From Halisarca cf. caerulea (lineage: Eukaryota; Porifera; Demospongiae; Chondrillida; Halisarcidae): a stretch of 64,000 nucleotides of DNA. Position 1 is the stretch's first letter; every line of letters starts with the position of its first letter. A program made the position numbers and the translations under genes. A model generated the notes under the pieces. It was given only the letters and a program-made list of their open reading frames with translations. It searched no databases and was not told the DNA's origin. Below, in pieces: positions 50,644-62,900 of this stretch. The stretch is taken from contig CAUJGJ010000078.1 of NCBI GenBank assembly GCA_963170055.1, positions 1 to 64,000 on the forward strand. The letters are read 5' to 3'.

Positions 50644-53600
50644 CAGAAACTTCATGTGTGTCCACTGGGAATGTGCGTGGTGCTATTGCCAAATATTGGT
50701 ATTAGCACCAGCATATCCAACACTACACAAATACGCCCATAGCACTTCAGAAAGGTCATGTGTGTCCACTGGGAATGTGCGTGGTGCTAGTGCCAAATAT
50801 TGGTATTAACACCAGCATATCCAACACTACACAAATACGCCCACAGCACTTCAGAAAGGTCATGTGTGTCCACTGGGAATGTGCGTGGTGCTAGTGCCAA
50901 ATATTGGTATTAGCACCAGCATATCCAGCACTACACAAATACGCCCACAGCACTTAAGAAAGGTCATGTGTGTCCACTGGGAATTTATGTGGTGCTAGTG
51001 CCAAATATTAGTATTAGCACCAGCATATCCAACACTACACAAATACGCCCACAGCACTTCAGAAAGGTCATGTGTGTCCACTGGGAATGTGCGTGGTGCT
51101 AGTGCCAAATATTGGTATTAGCACCAGCATATGAAACACTACACAAATACGCCCACAGCACTTCAGTAAGGTCATGTGTGTCCACTGGGAATGTGAGTGG
51201 TGCTAGTGCCAAATATTGGTATTAGCACCAGCATATCCAGCACTACACAAATACGCCCACAGCACTTAAGAAAGGTCATGTGTGTCCACTGGGAATTTGT
51301 GTGGTGCTAGTGCCAAATATTGGTATTAGCACCAGCATATCCAACACTACACAAATACGCCCAAAGCACTTCAGAAAGGTCATGTGTGTCCACTGGGAAT
51401 GTGCGTGGTGCTAGTGCCAAATATTGGTATTAGCATCAGAATATCCAACACTACACAAATACGCCCACAGAACTTCAGAAAGGTCATGTGTGTCCACTGG
51501 GAATGTGCGTGGTGCTAGTGCCAAATATTGGTATTAGCACCAGCATATCCAACACTACACAAATACGCCCAAAGTACTTTAGAAAGGTCATGTGTGTCCA
51601 CTGGGAATGTGCGTGGTGCTAGTGCCAAATATTGGTATTAGCACAAGCATATCAAACACTACACAAATACGCCCACAGCACTTCAGTAAGGTCATGTGTG
51701 TCCACTGGGAATGTGCGTGGTGCTAGTGCCAAATATTGGTATTAGCACCAGCATATCCAGCACTACACAAATACGCCCACAGCACTTAAGAAAGGTCATG
51801 TGTGTCCACTGGGAATTTGTGTGGTGCTAGTGCCAAATATTGGTATTAGCACCAGCATATCCAACACTACACAAATACGCCCAAAGCACTTCAGAAAGGT
51901 CATGTGTGTCCACTGGGAATGTGCGTGGTGCTAGTGCCAAATATTGGTATTAGCATCAGAATATCCAACACTACACAAATACGCCCACAGCACTTCAGAA
52001 AGGTCATGTGTGTCCACTGGGAATGTGCGTGGTGCTAGTGCCAAATATTGGTATTAGCACCAGCATATCCAACACTACACAAATACGCCCAAAGTACTTC
52101 AGAAAGGTCATGTGTGTCCACTGGGAATGTGCGTGGTGCTAGTGCCAAATATTGGTATTAGCACCAGCATATCCAACACTACAAAAATACGCCCACAGCA
52201 CTTCAGAAAGGTCATGTGTGTCCACTGGGAATGTGCGTGGTGCTAGTGCCAAATATTGGTATTAGCACCAGCATATCCAACATTACACAAATACGCCCAC
52301 ATTACTTCAGAAAGGTGATGTGTGTCCACTGGGAATCTGCGTGGTGCTAGTGCCAAATATTGGTATTAGCACCAGCTTATCCAACACTACACAAGTATGC
52401 CCACAGCATATAAGAAACTTCATGTGTGTCCACTGGGAATGTGCGCCGTGCTAGTGCCAAATATTGGTATTAGCACCATCATATCCAACACTACAAAAAT
52501 ACGTCCACAGCACTTCAGAAACTTCATGTGTGTCCACTGGGAATGTGCGTGGTGCTAGTGCCAAATATTGGTATTAGCACCAGCATATCCATCACTATAA
52601 AAATACGTCCACAGCACTTCAGAAACTTCATGTGTGTCCACTGGGAATGTGCGTGGCGCTAGTGTCAAATATTGGTATTAGCACCAGCATATCCAACACT
52701 ACAAAAATACGCCCACAGCACTTAAGAAAGGTCATGTGTGTCCACTGGGAATGTGCGTGGTGTTATTGCCAAATATTGGTATTAGCACCAGCATATCCAA
52801 CATTACACAAATACGCCCACAGCCATTCAGAAAGGTCATGTGTGTCCACTGGGAATGTGCGTGGTGCTAGTGCCAAATATTGGTATTAGCACCAGCATAT
52901 CCAACACTACACAAATACGCCCACAGCACTTCAGAAAGGTCATGTGTGTCCACTGGGAATGTGCGTGGTGCTAGTGCCAAATATTGGTATTAGCACCAGC
53001 ATATCCAACACTACACAAATACGCCCAAAGTACTTCAGAAAGGTCATGTGTGTCCACTGGGAATGTGCGTGGTGCTAGTGCCAAATATTGGTATTAGCAC
53101 CAGCATATCCAACACTACAAAAATACGCCCACAGCACTTCAGAAAGGTCATGTGTGTCCACTGGGAATGTGCGTGGTGCTAGTGCCAAATATTGGTATTA
53201 GCACAAGCATATCAAACACTACACAAATACGCCCACAACACTTCAGTAAGGTCATGTGTGTCCACTGGGAATGTGCGTGGTGCTATTGCCAAATATTGGT
53301 ATTAGCACCAGCATATCCAGCACTACACAAATACGCCCACAGATCTTAAGAAAGGTCATGTGTGTCCACTGGGAATTTGTGTGGTGCTAGTGCCAAATAT
53401 TGGTATTAGCACCAGCATATCCAACACTACACAAATACGCCCAAAGTACTTCAGAAAGGTCATGTGTGTCCACTGGGAATGTGCGTGGTGCTAGTGCCAA
53501 ATATTGGTATTAGCATCAGAATATCCAACACTACACAAATACGCCCACAGCACTTCAGAAAGGTCATGTGTGTCCACTGGGAATGTGCGTGGTGCTAGTG

Positions 53601-53928
53601 CCAAATATTGGTATTAGCACCAGCATATCCAACACTACACAAATACGCCCAAAGTACTTCAGAAAGGTCATGTGTGTCCACTGGGAATGTGCGTGGTGCT
53701 AGTGCCAAATATTGGTATTAGCACCAGCATATCCAACACTACAAAAATACGCCCACAGTGCTTCAGAAAGGTCATGTGTGTCCACTGGGAATGTGCGTGG
53801 TGCTAGTGCCAAATATTGGTATTAGCACCAGCATATCCAACATTACACAAATACGCCCACATTACTTGAGAAAGGTCATGTGTGTCCACTGGGAATCTGC
53901 GTGGTGCTAGTGCCAAATATTGGTATTA
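50623..53928 (-). repeat. 104-bp satellite array, reverse orientation, proximal part (about 32 monomers)
   Basis: This is the same monomer read as its complement: CATGTGTGTCCACTGGGAAT, GTGCGTGGTGCTAGTGCC, AAATATTGGTATTAGCACC, AGCATATCC. Subtypes differ in proportion from the forward arm: most carry AGAAAGGTCATG (forward GACCTTTCT) and many carry CGCCCAAAGTACTT, a form not noticed in the forward arm, while the CGCG ending common there is rare. The array is cut at 53928 by the hAT element. Confidence 0.95.
53921..53928. repeat. Left target-site duplication of the hAT element
   Basis: TGGTATTA is the last satellite sequence before the element. It matches the right copy TGATAATA at 56904-56911 at 6 of 8 positions. 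Eight bases is the standard hAT duplication length. Paralogous empty sites (for example 52331 onward) have a single TGGTATTA followed by GCACCAGC. Confidence 0.8.
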
Positions 53929-53942
53929 CAGGGGCGTAGGAA
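53929..53942 (+). repeat. Left terminal inverted repeat of the hAT element
   Basis: CAGGGGCGTAGGAA begins with the CAGGG-type terminus common in hAT elements. It pairs with 56892-56903 after allowing a 2-bp gap and a first-base change. Confidence 0.8.
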
Positions 53943-54099
53943 GGGAATTGTAAGTGGGGAGGCCAACATCTACAAGGTCAAGACCTACAATGCAAAATTT
54001 GTCAATGACTTTGATCATGCATTCTTCGATCGCGATGAAACTAACATGTAACTCAATATTGTAAGATGTTACAAATTCAAATAAATATGAAGAAAACAT
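53943..54099. other. 3' noncoding part of the hAT element
   Basis: This AT-rich stretch lies between the left terminus and the transposase stop codon. It contains a small palindromic cluster (TGATCATGCA, CGATCGCGAT) near 54012-54036. I see no canonical AATAAA on the minus strand, so the polyadenylation signal, if any, is a variant. Confidence 0.5.
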
Positions 54100-56577
54100 T
54101 TAATCGCCATGTACAAATTTACCAAAATAATTTTTCCTATGATCAGAACCTTGAATAAAATCATTTGCTACTTCTACCAATGACAGTTCATCAGTGTAGT
54201 CTTTGTGCACATGTAAAATCATGACATTGTTTAGTCGTTTTTCAGTCATTGTTGATCTCAAATAAGTCTTCACTCTCCTGAGAGCACTGAATGAACGTTC
54301 ACTAACTGCATTAGTAGCTGGCATTACTAAAATTAAATGTAAAAGGATTGAAATTTGTGACATTAGGAGCTGCTTAGCTGAAGAGAGCTTTCGGTAGGAT
54401 GCTAAAATTGAATGAAAATTATTCTCTACATTACCAGACAGGGCACTAGGGAGGATGTTCAACTGTAGCTGTAATTGTTCCTTGTTAAAATCTTCTTCAT
54501 AGAAGGAACATACAAAGTCAAGCTCTTCTTGAAAATCAACCTTCCTTGCAGATTTCAATAGAAGGTTTTCCAGGTTGCTGTATATCTTGTATCCTTCCTG
54601 CTGAAACCGTGAAGTGATGCAATTGACAATGAGGTCTAGTGCTTCATAGTACACTCTCCGGTAATGGTCTTCTACACATTCCGCAAAAGCATTTTCACCT
54701 GTTCCAATCTCTCTGTCTCTGGGAACCCTTCTTTTTCGAGGGAGTACAGGGTCGCTAACTCCTAAATCTTTTGCTTTCCGCTTAGTGTTAGTCCAGAAAA
54801 GCACAAAAGCATCTTCATTTCGCAAGGTTTCCAGTGACCGGAGAGTTAGACTTGCCACGCTCTGACCCTCAGCTGCTGATATGGTTGACAGTTGTAGGGT
54901 ACGACTGAGGTTGTCACTGTGACGCAACAACATTTCCCCAATTGTTATACTGAAGTAAAAGTCAAATGATTGCATGGAAATTGACACACCAGTGATTCTA
55001 CTTCTCATCTCAGGTTCCCGAACACTATCTAATGATTCTTCCCACAATGTCTGAAGAAATTCATAGTTAACGAGAATTCTGTTCAAAGTATCTGCACGTA
55101 CTGTCCACCGCGTTGGGCACAGGATACGTACACCTGGGGCAACTGAACCTACTGCCTCTTTTATTTTTTCCAAGGCTGCTTCTCTACGTGGTGATTTCTT
55201 AATAAGTTTGGTGATTTCATACACAATATCAAATGCTTTGCCAAGTACTTTACACTGCTTGACAGTATCCGCAACTGCCAAATTTAGCGAGTGACCATAG
55301 CAGTGTGTATACAATGCTCTTGGTTCCTTATCACAAATTTTCTTAGCTACTCCTTCTCTATGCCCTGACATGCTTGCTGCTCCGTCATAACATTGTCCTC
55401 TTACTTTCTTGAAACTGAGATTGAGCCTAAGCATCATATCTTGTACAGTGTGTAAAATGGTGTCTGCTGACGTTGATGGAAGCTCATGTAGCCCTATGAA
55501 GTCCTCGTGTGTTTCAAAATTATCATCCACCCATCTTAAACACATGACAAGCTGTTCCTTGTTGGCTATATCGGTTGTCTCATCAACCATTATTGTGATA
55601 AAAGGGGCAGCCTGTATGGCAGAAATGATGATACGTAATACCTTCAATGCCATGACCTGCAACATTTCATTTTGAACTACAGGGGACATGTACTTGTCTG
55701 ATTTCTTCTGGATCCAACTAGCTACCTGTTTATTGTCTTCTCCCCTGAGTAGAAGCAGCTGGTGAAAATTAGAACTGCTCTCATCATGGCCACGTAAAGG
55801 GAGGCCTTGGCGTGCTAGGAATCGACAATTTGAAACAAGCTTGAGAAAACAATGGCGCCGCTCCAACCTGTCACGATGGAGTTGATTGGACAAGCTTTCC
55901 CCGATATCCTTGGTAGCAACAGGTAGCTCAACTACTTTCAAATGTGCTTCTTTATGGCAACTACTCAAGTTGTGCTTGTCAAACTTTGCCCGGGCATCTT
56001 TCCAGTTTGTAAAACCTTTTGTCAAGAAAGCTGCTTCAGCATTGTGAGACCAGACAATTTTCTTCTCTTCTTTGGCCCTCAGACAAATATGACAAAAAAC
56101 CGCATCTTGTTGTTCATCATAATGCAGCCAAGGCCACAGATCAAACCACGATGCTTGAAAGGAACGTTCTACGATAGTAGTTTGGCCAAATTTCCGCTTT
56201 GGAAACTTAAAATTCCGTGGCTGGTGGGGATTATCAGGAACTAACCTTTTTTCGCTAGTAGAAGTGATAGAGCAGGCAGAAAAACTGGCGTTTGATTCAC
56301 TGGTGGAACTCAGTTGAGCAGGAGATGTGATCGGGCTAACTATAGAAGAAACACAGGAAACAATCGGGGAAGAAATTTCATCATTCGGGCGGAGTTGAGG
56401 TGCCAGCAAAAAGTTAGTCGAGTCAGCTGCAACGGTTGTCGTTGTTGAAACAGTCGAGAGAGTTGTTCCACTAGTCGAACAGTGTTGATGCACAGTCAGT
56501 ACAGAGGTAGTTGAGGCAGTGGTTGATGCTGCTGTCTTTGAGCGCACAGTAAAATATCTCAGCAAACCAGACGACAT
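54100..56577 (-). CDS. hAT transposase, ZMYM1-like (TTF finger, DUF4371-like, hAT dimerisation)
   Basis: The gene encodes an uninterrupted 825-residue protein that would bind the element's ends and cut and paste it in the nucleus. The start chosen is the ATG at 56577 (A at -3); the upstream in-frame TTG at 56601 is not a eukaryotic start. Order: a Ser/Thr-rich N-terminus (about 15-110), a basic KFPKRKF patch (124-130), a TTF-type zinc finger (about 142-212; Cys162, Cys165, His202, Cys207), then an RNase H-like core interrupted by a helical insertion. In the core, MVDETTD holds Asp332, QCYDG holds Asp398, CYGH gives Cys426/His429, and an RW pair lies at 490-491. The C-terminal hAT dimerisation region includes SERSFS with Glu760, where the third catalytic acidic residue of this family is expected. 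A PRKRRVPR patch (613-620) may be a nuclear signal. All key residues are present, so activity is possible but not shown. Such proteins are often labelled zinc finger MYM-type protein 1-like; the flanking termini argue for a transposon, not a host gene. Confidence 0.93.
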   Translation of the reverse strand: MSSGLLRYFTVRSKTAASTTASTTSVLTVHQHCSTSGTTLSTVSTTTTVAADSTNFLLAPQLRPNDEISSPIVSCVSSIVSPITSPAQLSSTSESNASFSACSITSTSEKRLVPDNPHQPRNFKFPKRKFGQTTIVERSFQASWFDLWPWLHYDEQQDAVFCHICLRAKEEKKIVWSHNAEAAFLTKGFTNWKDARAKFDKHNLSSCHKEAHLKVVELPVATKDIGESLSNQLHRDRLERRHCFLKLVSNCRFLARQGLPLRGHDESSSNFHQLLLLRGEDNKQVASWIQKKSDKYMSPVVQNEMLQVMALKVLRIIISAIQAAPFITIMVDETTDIANKEQLVMCLRWVDDNFETHEDFIGLHELPSTSADTILHTVQDMMLRLNLSFKKVRGQCYDGAASMSGHREGVAKKICDKEPRALYTHCYGHSLNLAVADTVKQCKVLGKAFDIVYEITKLIKKSPRREAALEKIKEAVGSVAPGVRILCPTRWTVRADTLNRILVNYEFLQTLWEESLDSVREPEMRSRITGVSISMQSFDFYFSITIGEMLLRHSDNLSRTLQLSTISAAEGQSVASLTLRSLETLRNEDAFVLFWTNTKRKAKDLGVSDPVLPRKRRVPRDREIGTGENAFAECVEDHYRRVYYEALDLIVNCITSRFQQEGYKIYSNLENLLLKSARKVDFQEELDFVCSFYEEDFNKEQLQLQLNILPSALSGNVENNFHSILASYRKLSSAKQLLMSQISILLHLILVMPATNAVSERSFSALRRVKTYLRSTMTEKRLNNVMILHVHKDYTDELSLVEVANDFIQGSDHRKNYFGKFVHGD

Positions 56578-56891
56578 TTTTACTACACCACGAGGTCGCA
56601 ATCACGTGTTGCAAGTGAACTAAAATGGCGACTTTGGGCGGAGAACTTCGATTTTGCTGCATTCATTCCTGGGCTGAACGGTTTGCCTTGAAAAATAACC
56701 ATGAATCTTTCTAACTTATTTTAAACTAATAGGTGTATATATATATATATAAAAGACATATTATTATATTTATGTATACAGTATCCTAACTTCCACTTCA
56801 TCAGCTGGCCATGGAACTTGAAGGAAGCTGAAATAGTTTTTTGAAGTTTCTCCAAAAAGTGGAGCGTCCAAAGTCGCCCCAAACGCCCCTG
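56578..56891. promoter_or_regulatory. 5' noncoding and subterminal region of the hAT element
   Basis: This region lies between the transposase start and the right terminus and should hold its promoter. GGCGACTTTGG at 56627-56637 and CCAAAGTCGCC at 56868-56878 are perfect 11-bp complements, and CGCCCCTG at 56884-56891 repeats the complement of the left terminal CAGGGGCG just inside the right end. Such subterminal repeats are typical transposase-binding sites in hAT elements; that role is inferred here. A TATATA microsatellite lies at about 56733-56752. Confidence 0.5.
56733..56752. repeat. (TA)n microsatellite in the hAT 5' region
   Basis: A short uninterrupted TA run lies within the AT-rich leader of the transposon. 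It may serve as a TATA region for the minus-strand transposase gene, though it is about 160 bp upstream of the ATG. Confidence 0.6.
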
Positions 56892-56903
56892 TTCCTACGC
56901 CTA
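56892..56903 (-). repeat. Right terminal inverted repeat of the hAT element
   Basis: Read on the minus strand it is TAGGCGTAGGAA, matching the left end apart from the first base and a missing GG. The boundary at 56903 follows from the target-site duplication and from resumption of the satellite phase. Confidence 0.8.
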
Positions 56904-56911
56904 TGATAATA
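56904..56911. repeat. Right target-site duplication of the hAT element
   Basis: TGATAATA sits directly before GCACCAGCTTATCC, where uninterrupted HOR copies have TGGTATTA. There are two substitutions relative to the left copy. Confidence 0.8.
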
Positions 56912-59900
56912 GCACCAGCTTATCCAACACTACACAAGTATGCCCACAGCATATAAGAAACTTCATGTGTGTCCACTGGGAATGTGCGCCGTGCTAGTGC
57001 CAAATATTAGTATTAGCACCATCATATCCAACACTACGAAAATACGTCCACAGCACTTCAGAAACTTCATGTGTGTCCACTGGGAATGTGCGTGGTGCTA
57101 GTGCCAAATATTGGTATTAGCACCAGCATATCCAACACTACAAAAATACGTCCACAGCACTTCAGAAACTTCATGTGTGTCCACTAAGAATGTGCGTGGC
57201 GCTATTGTCAAATATTGGTATTAGCACCAGCATATCCAACACTACAAAAATACGCCCACAGCACTTAAGAAAGGTCATGTGTGTCCACTGGGAATGTGCG
57301 TGGTGCTAGTGCCAAATATTGGTATTAGCATCAGAATATCCAACACTACACAAATACGCCCACAGCACTTCAGAAAGGTCATGTGTGTCCACTGGGAATG
57401 TGCGTGGTGCTAGTGCCAAATATTGGTATTAGCATCAGCATATCCAACACTACACAAATACGCCCAAAGTACTTCAGAAAGGTCATGTGTGTCCACTGGG
57501 AATGTGCGTGGTGCTAGTGCCAAATATTGGTATTAGCACCAGCATATCCAACACTACAAAAATACGCCCACAGCACTTAAGAAAGGTCATGTGTGTCCAC
57601 TGGGAATGTGCGTGGTGCTAGTGCCAAATATTGGTATTAGCACCAGCATATCCAACACTACACAAATACGCCCACATTACTTCAGAAAGGTGATGTGTGT
57701 CCACTGGGAATCTGCGTGGTGCTAGTGCCAAATATTGGTATTAGCACCAGCTTATCCAACACTACACAAGTATGCCCACAGCATATAAGAAACTTCATGT
57801 GTGTCCACTGGGAATGTGCGCCGTGCTAGTTCCAAATATTGGTATTAGCACCATCATATCCAACACTACAAAAATACGTCCACAGCACTTCAGAAACTTC
57901 ATGTGTGTCCACTGGGAATGTGCGTGGTGCTAGTGCCAAATATTGGTATTAGCACCAGCATATCCATCACTACAAAAATACGTCCACAGCACTTCAGAAA
58001 CTTCATGTGTGTCCACTAAGAATGTGCGTGGCGCTATTGTCAAATATTGGTATTAGCACCAGCATATCCAACACTACAAAAATACGCCCACAGCACTTAA
58101 GAAAGGTCATGTGTGTCCACTGGGAATGTGCGTGGTGCTAGTGCCAAATATTGGTATTAGCATCAGAATATCCAACACTACACAAATACGCCCACAGCAC
58201 TTCAGAAAGGTCATGTGTGTCCACTGGGAATGTGCGTGGTGCTAGTGCCAAATATTGGTATTAGCATCAGCATATCCAACACTACACAAATACGCCCAAA
58301 GTACTTCAGAAAGGTCATGTGTGTCCACTGGGAATGTGCGTGGTGCTAGTGCCAAATATTGGTATTAGCACCAGCATATCCAACACTACAAAAATACGCC
58401 CACAGCTCTTCAGAAAGGTCATGTGTGTCCACTGGGAATGTGCGTGGTGCTAGTGCCAAATATTGGTATTAGCACCAGCATATCCAACATTACACAAATA
58501 CGCCCACATTACTTCAGAAAGGTGATGTGTGTCCACTGGGAATCTGCGTGGTGCTAGTGCCAAATATTGGTATTAGCACCAGCTTATCCAACACTACACA
58601 AGTATGCCCACAGCATATAAGAAACTTCATGTGTGTCCACTGGGAATGTGCGCCGTGCTAGTGTCAAATATTGGTATTAGCACCATCATATCCAACACTA
58701 CAAAAATACGTCCACAGCACTTCAGAAACTTCATGTGTGTCCACTGGGAATGTGCGTGGTGCTAGTGCCAAATATTGGTATTAGCACCAGCATATCCATC
58801 ACTATAAAAATACGTCCACAGCACTTCAGAAACTTCATGTGTGTCCACTGGGAATGTGCGTGGCGCTAGTGTCAAATATTGGTATTAGCACCAGCATATC
58901 CAACACTACAAAAATACGCCCACAGCACTTAAGAAAGGTCATGTGTGTCCACTGGGAATGTGCGTGGTGTTATTGCCAAATATTGGTATTAGCACCAGCA
59001 TATCCAACATTACACAAATACGCCCACAGCCATTCAGAAAGGTCATGTGTGTCCACTGGGAATGTGCGTGGTGCTAGTGCCAAATATTGGTATTAGCACC
59101 AGCATATCCAACACTACACAAATACGCCCACAGCACTTCAGAAAGGTCATGTGTGTCCACTGGGAATGTGCGTGGTGCTAGTGCCAAATATTGGTATTAG
59201 CACCAGCATATCCAACACTACACAAATACGCCCAAAGTACTTCAGAAAGGTCATGTGTGTCCACTGGGAATGTGCGTGGTGCTAGTGCCAAATATTGGTA
59301 TTAGCACCAGCATATCCAACACTACAAAAATACGCCCACAGCACTTCAGAAAGGTCATGTGTGTCCACTGGGAATGTGCGTGGTGCTAGTGCCAAATATT
59401 GGTATTTGCACCAGCATATCCAACACTACACAAATACGCCCAAAGTACTTTAGAAAGGTCATGTGTGTCCACTGGGAATGTGCGTGGTGCTAGTGCCAAA
59501 TATTGGTATTAGCACAAGCATATCAAACACTACACAAATACGCCCACAGCACTTCAGTAAGGTCATGTGTGTCCACTGGGAATGTGCGTGGTGCTATTGC
59601 CAAATATTGGTATTAGCACCAGCATATCCAGCACTACACAAATACGCCCACAGATCTTAAGAAAGGTCATGTGTGTCCACTGGGAATTTGTGTGGTGCTA
59701 GTGCCAAATATTGGTATTAGCACCAGCATATCCAACACTACACAAATACGCCCAAAGTACTTCAGAAAGGTCATGTGTGTCCACTGGGAATGTGCGTGGT
59801 GCTAGTGCCAAATATTGGTATTAGCATCAGAATATCCAACACTACACAAATACGCCCACAGCACTTCAGAAAGGTCATGTGTGTCCACTGGGAATGTGCG

Positions 59901-62900
59901 TGGTGCTAGTGCCAAATATTGGTATTAGCACCAGCATATCCAACACTACAAAAATACGCCCACAGTGCTTCAGAAAGGTCATGTGTGACCACTGGGAATG
60001 TGCGTGGTGCTAGTGCCAAATATTGGTATTAGCACCAGCATATCCAACATTACACAAATACGCCCACATTACTTCAGAAAGGTGATGTGTGTCCACTGGG
60101 AATCTGCGTGGTGCTAGTGCCAAATATTGGTATTAGCACCAGCTTATCCAACACTACACAAGTATGCCCACAGCATATAAGAAACTTCATGTGTGTCCAC
60201 TGGGAATGTGCGCCGTGCTAGTGCCAAATATTGGTATTAGCACCATCATATCCAACACTACAAAAATACGTCCACAGCACTTCAGAAACTTCATGTGTGT
60301 CCACTGGGAATGTGCGTGGTGCTAGTGCCAAATATTGGTATTAGCACCAGCATATCCATCAATACAAAAATACGTCCACAGCACTTCAGAAACTTCATGT
60401 GTGTCCACTAAGAATGTGCGTGGCGCTATTGTCAAATATTGGTATTAGCACCAGCATATCCAACACTACAAAAATACGCCCACAGCACTTAAGAAAGGTC
60501 ATGTGTGTCCACTGGGAATGTGCGTGGTGTTATTGCCAAATATTGGTATTAGCACCAGCATATCCAACATTACACAAATACGCCCACAGCCATTCAGAAA
60601 GGTCATGTGTGTCCACTGGGAATGTGCGTGGTGCTAGTGCCAAATATTGGTATTAGCACCAGCATATCCAACACTACACAAATACGCCCACAGCACTTCA
60701 GAAAGGTCATGTGTGTCCACTGGGAATGTGCGTGGTGCTAGTGCCAAATATTGGTATTAGCACCAGCATATCCAACACTACACAAATACGCCCAAAGTAC
60801 TTCAGAAAGGTCATGTGTGTCCACTGGGAATGTGCGTGGTGCTAGTGCCAAATATTGGTATTAGCACCAGCATATCCAACACTACAAAAATACGCCCACA
60901 GTGCTTCAGAAAGGTCATGTGTGTCCACTGGGAATCTGCGTGGTGCTAGTGCCAAATATTGATATTAGCACCAGCTTATCCAACACTACACAAATATGCC
61001 CACAGCATATAAGAAACTTCATGTGTGTCCACTGGGAATGTGCTCCGTGCTAGTGCCAAATATTGGTATTAGCACCATCATATCCAACACTAGAAAAATA
61101 CGTCCACAGCACTTCAGAAACTTCATGTGTGTCCACTGGGAATGTGCGTGGTGCTAGTGCCAAATATTGGTATTAGCACCAGCTTATCCAACACTACACA
61201 AATATGCCCACAGCATATAAGAAACTTCATGTGTGTCCACTGGGAATGTGCGCCGTGCTAGTGCCAAATATTGGTATTAGCACAATCATATCCAACACTA
61301 CACAAATACGTCCACAGCACTTCAGAAACTTCATGTGTGTCCACTGGGAATGTGCGTGGTGCTAGTGCCAAATATTGGTATTAGCACCAGCATATCCAAC
61401 ACTACACAAATACGCCCAAAGTACTTCAGAAAGGTCATGTGTGTCCACTGGGAATGTGCGTGGTGCTAGTGCCAAATATTGGTATTAGCACCAGCATATC
61501 CAACACTACAAAAATACGCCCACAGCACTTCAGAAAGGTCATGTGTGTCCACTGGGAATGTGCGTGGTGCTAGTGCCAAATATTGGTATTAGCACCAGCA
61601 TATCCAACACTACACAAATACGCCCAAAGTACTTTAGAAAGGTCATGTGTGTCCACTGGGAATGTGCGTGGTGCTAGTGCCAAATATTGGTATTAGCACA
61701 AGCATATCAAACACTACACAAATACGCCCACAGCACTTCAGTAAGGTCATGTGTGTCCACTGGGAATGTGCGTGGTGCTATTGCCAAATATTGGTATTAG
61801 CACCAGCATATCCAGCACTACACAAATACGCCCACAGATCTTAAGAAAGGTCATGTGTGTCCACTGGGAATTTGTGTGGTGCTAGTGCCAAATATTGGTA
61901 TTAGCACCAGCATATCCAACACTACACAAATACGCCCAAAGTACTTAAGAAAGGTCATGTGTGTCCACTGGGAATGTGCGTGGTGCTAGTGCCAAATATT
62001 GGTATTAGCATCAGAATATCCAACACTACACAAATACGCCCACAGCACTTCAGAAAGGTCATGTGTGTCCACTGGGAATGTGCGTGGTGCTAGTGCCAAA
62101 TATTGGTATTAGCACCAGCATATCCAACACTACACAAATACGCCCAAAGTACTTCAGAAAGGTCATGTGTGTCCACTGGGAATGTGCGTGGTGCTAGTGC
62201 CAAATATTGGTATTAGCACCAGCATATCCAACACTACAAAAATACGCCCACAGTGCTTCAGAAAGGTCATGTGTGTCCACTGGGAATGTGCGTGGTGCTA
62301 GTGCCAAATATTGGTATTAGCACCAGCATATCCAACATTACACAAATACGCCCACATTACTTGAGAAAGGTGATGTGTGTCCACTGGGAATCTGCGTGGT
62401 GCTAGTGCCAAATATTGGTATTAGCACCAGCTTATCCAACACTACACAAGTATGCCCACAGCATATAAGAGACTTCATGTGTGTCCACTGGGAATGTGCG
62501 CCGTGCTAGTGCCAAATATTGGTATTAGCACCATCATATCCAACACTACAAAAATACGTCCACAGCACTTCAGAAACTTCATGTGTGTCCACTGGGAATG
62601 TGCGTGGTGCTAGTGCCAAATATTGGTATTAGCACCAGCATATCCATCACTACAAAAATACGTCCACAGCACTTCAGAAACTTCATGTGTGTCCACTAAG
62701 AATGTGCGTGGCGCTATTGTCAAATATTGGTATTAGCACCAGCATATCCAACACTACAAAAATACGCCCACAGCACTTAAGAAAGGTCATGTGTGTCCAC
62801 TGGGAATGTGCGTGGTGTTATTGCCAAATATTGGTATTAGCACCAGCATATCCAACATTACACAAATACGCCCACAGCCATTCAGAAAGGTCATGTGTGT

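Larger units (their letters stand above)
53929..56903 (-). mobile_element. hAT-superfamily DNA transposon, 2975 bp, apparently complete
   Basis: The element starts CAGGGGCGTAGGAA and its other end, read on the minus strand, starts TAGGCGTAGGAA: short terminal inverted repeats differing at the first base and by 2 bp. An imperfect 8-bp duplication flanks it, and it holds one long transposase gene on the minus strand. It interrupts the satellite in frame with the repeat: the same HOR variant lies at 52632 and 58839, 6207 bp apart, and 6207 minus element and duplication (2983) equals 31 x 104. That arithmetic fixes the ends independently. The two target-site mismatches and the unequal termini suggest the copy is not brand new. 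Confidence 0.93.

Noticed and set aside
55409..56244. Plus-strand open frames opposite the transposase (55409-55675, 55942-56244)
   Set aside because: They are antisense shadows of a long, well-supported coding region and contain no recognisable domain.
54100..56577. Domesticated host ZMYM1-like gene
   Set aside because: The gene lies within matching short terminal repeats, an 8-bp duplication and an exactly interrupted satellite monomer, so it is a transposon copy here.
56578..56601. Eight extra N-terminal residues of the transposase from an upstream in-frame start
   Set aside because: The first codon at 56601 is TTG, not ATG. The ATG at 56577 has A at -3 and is the natural eukaryotic start.
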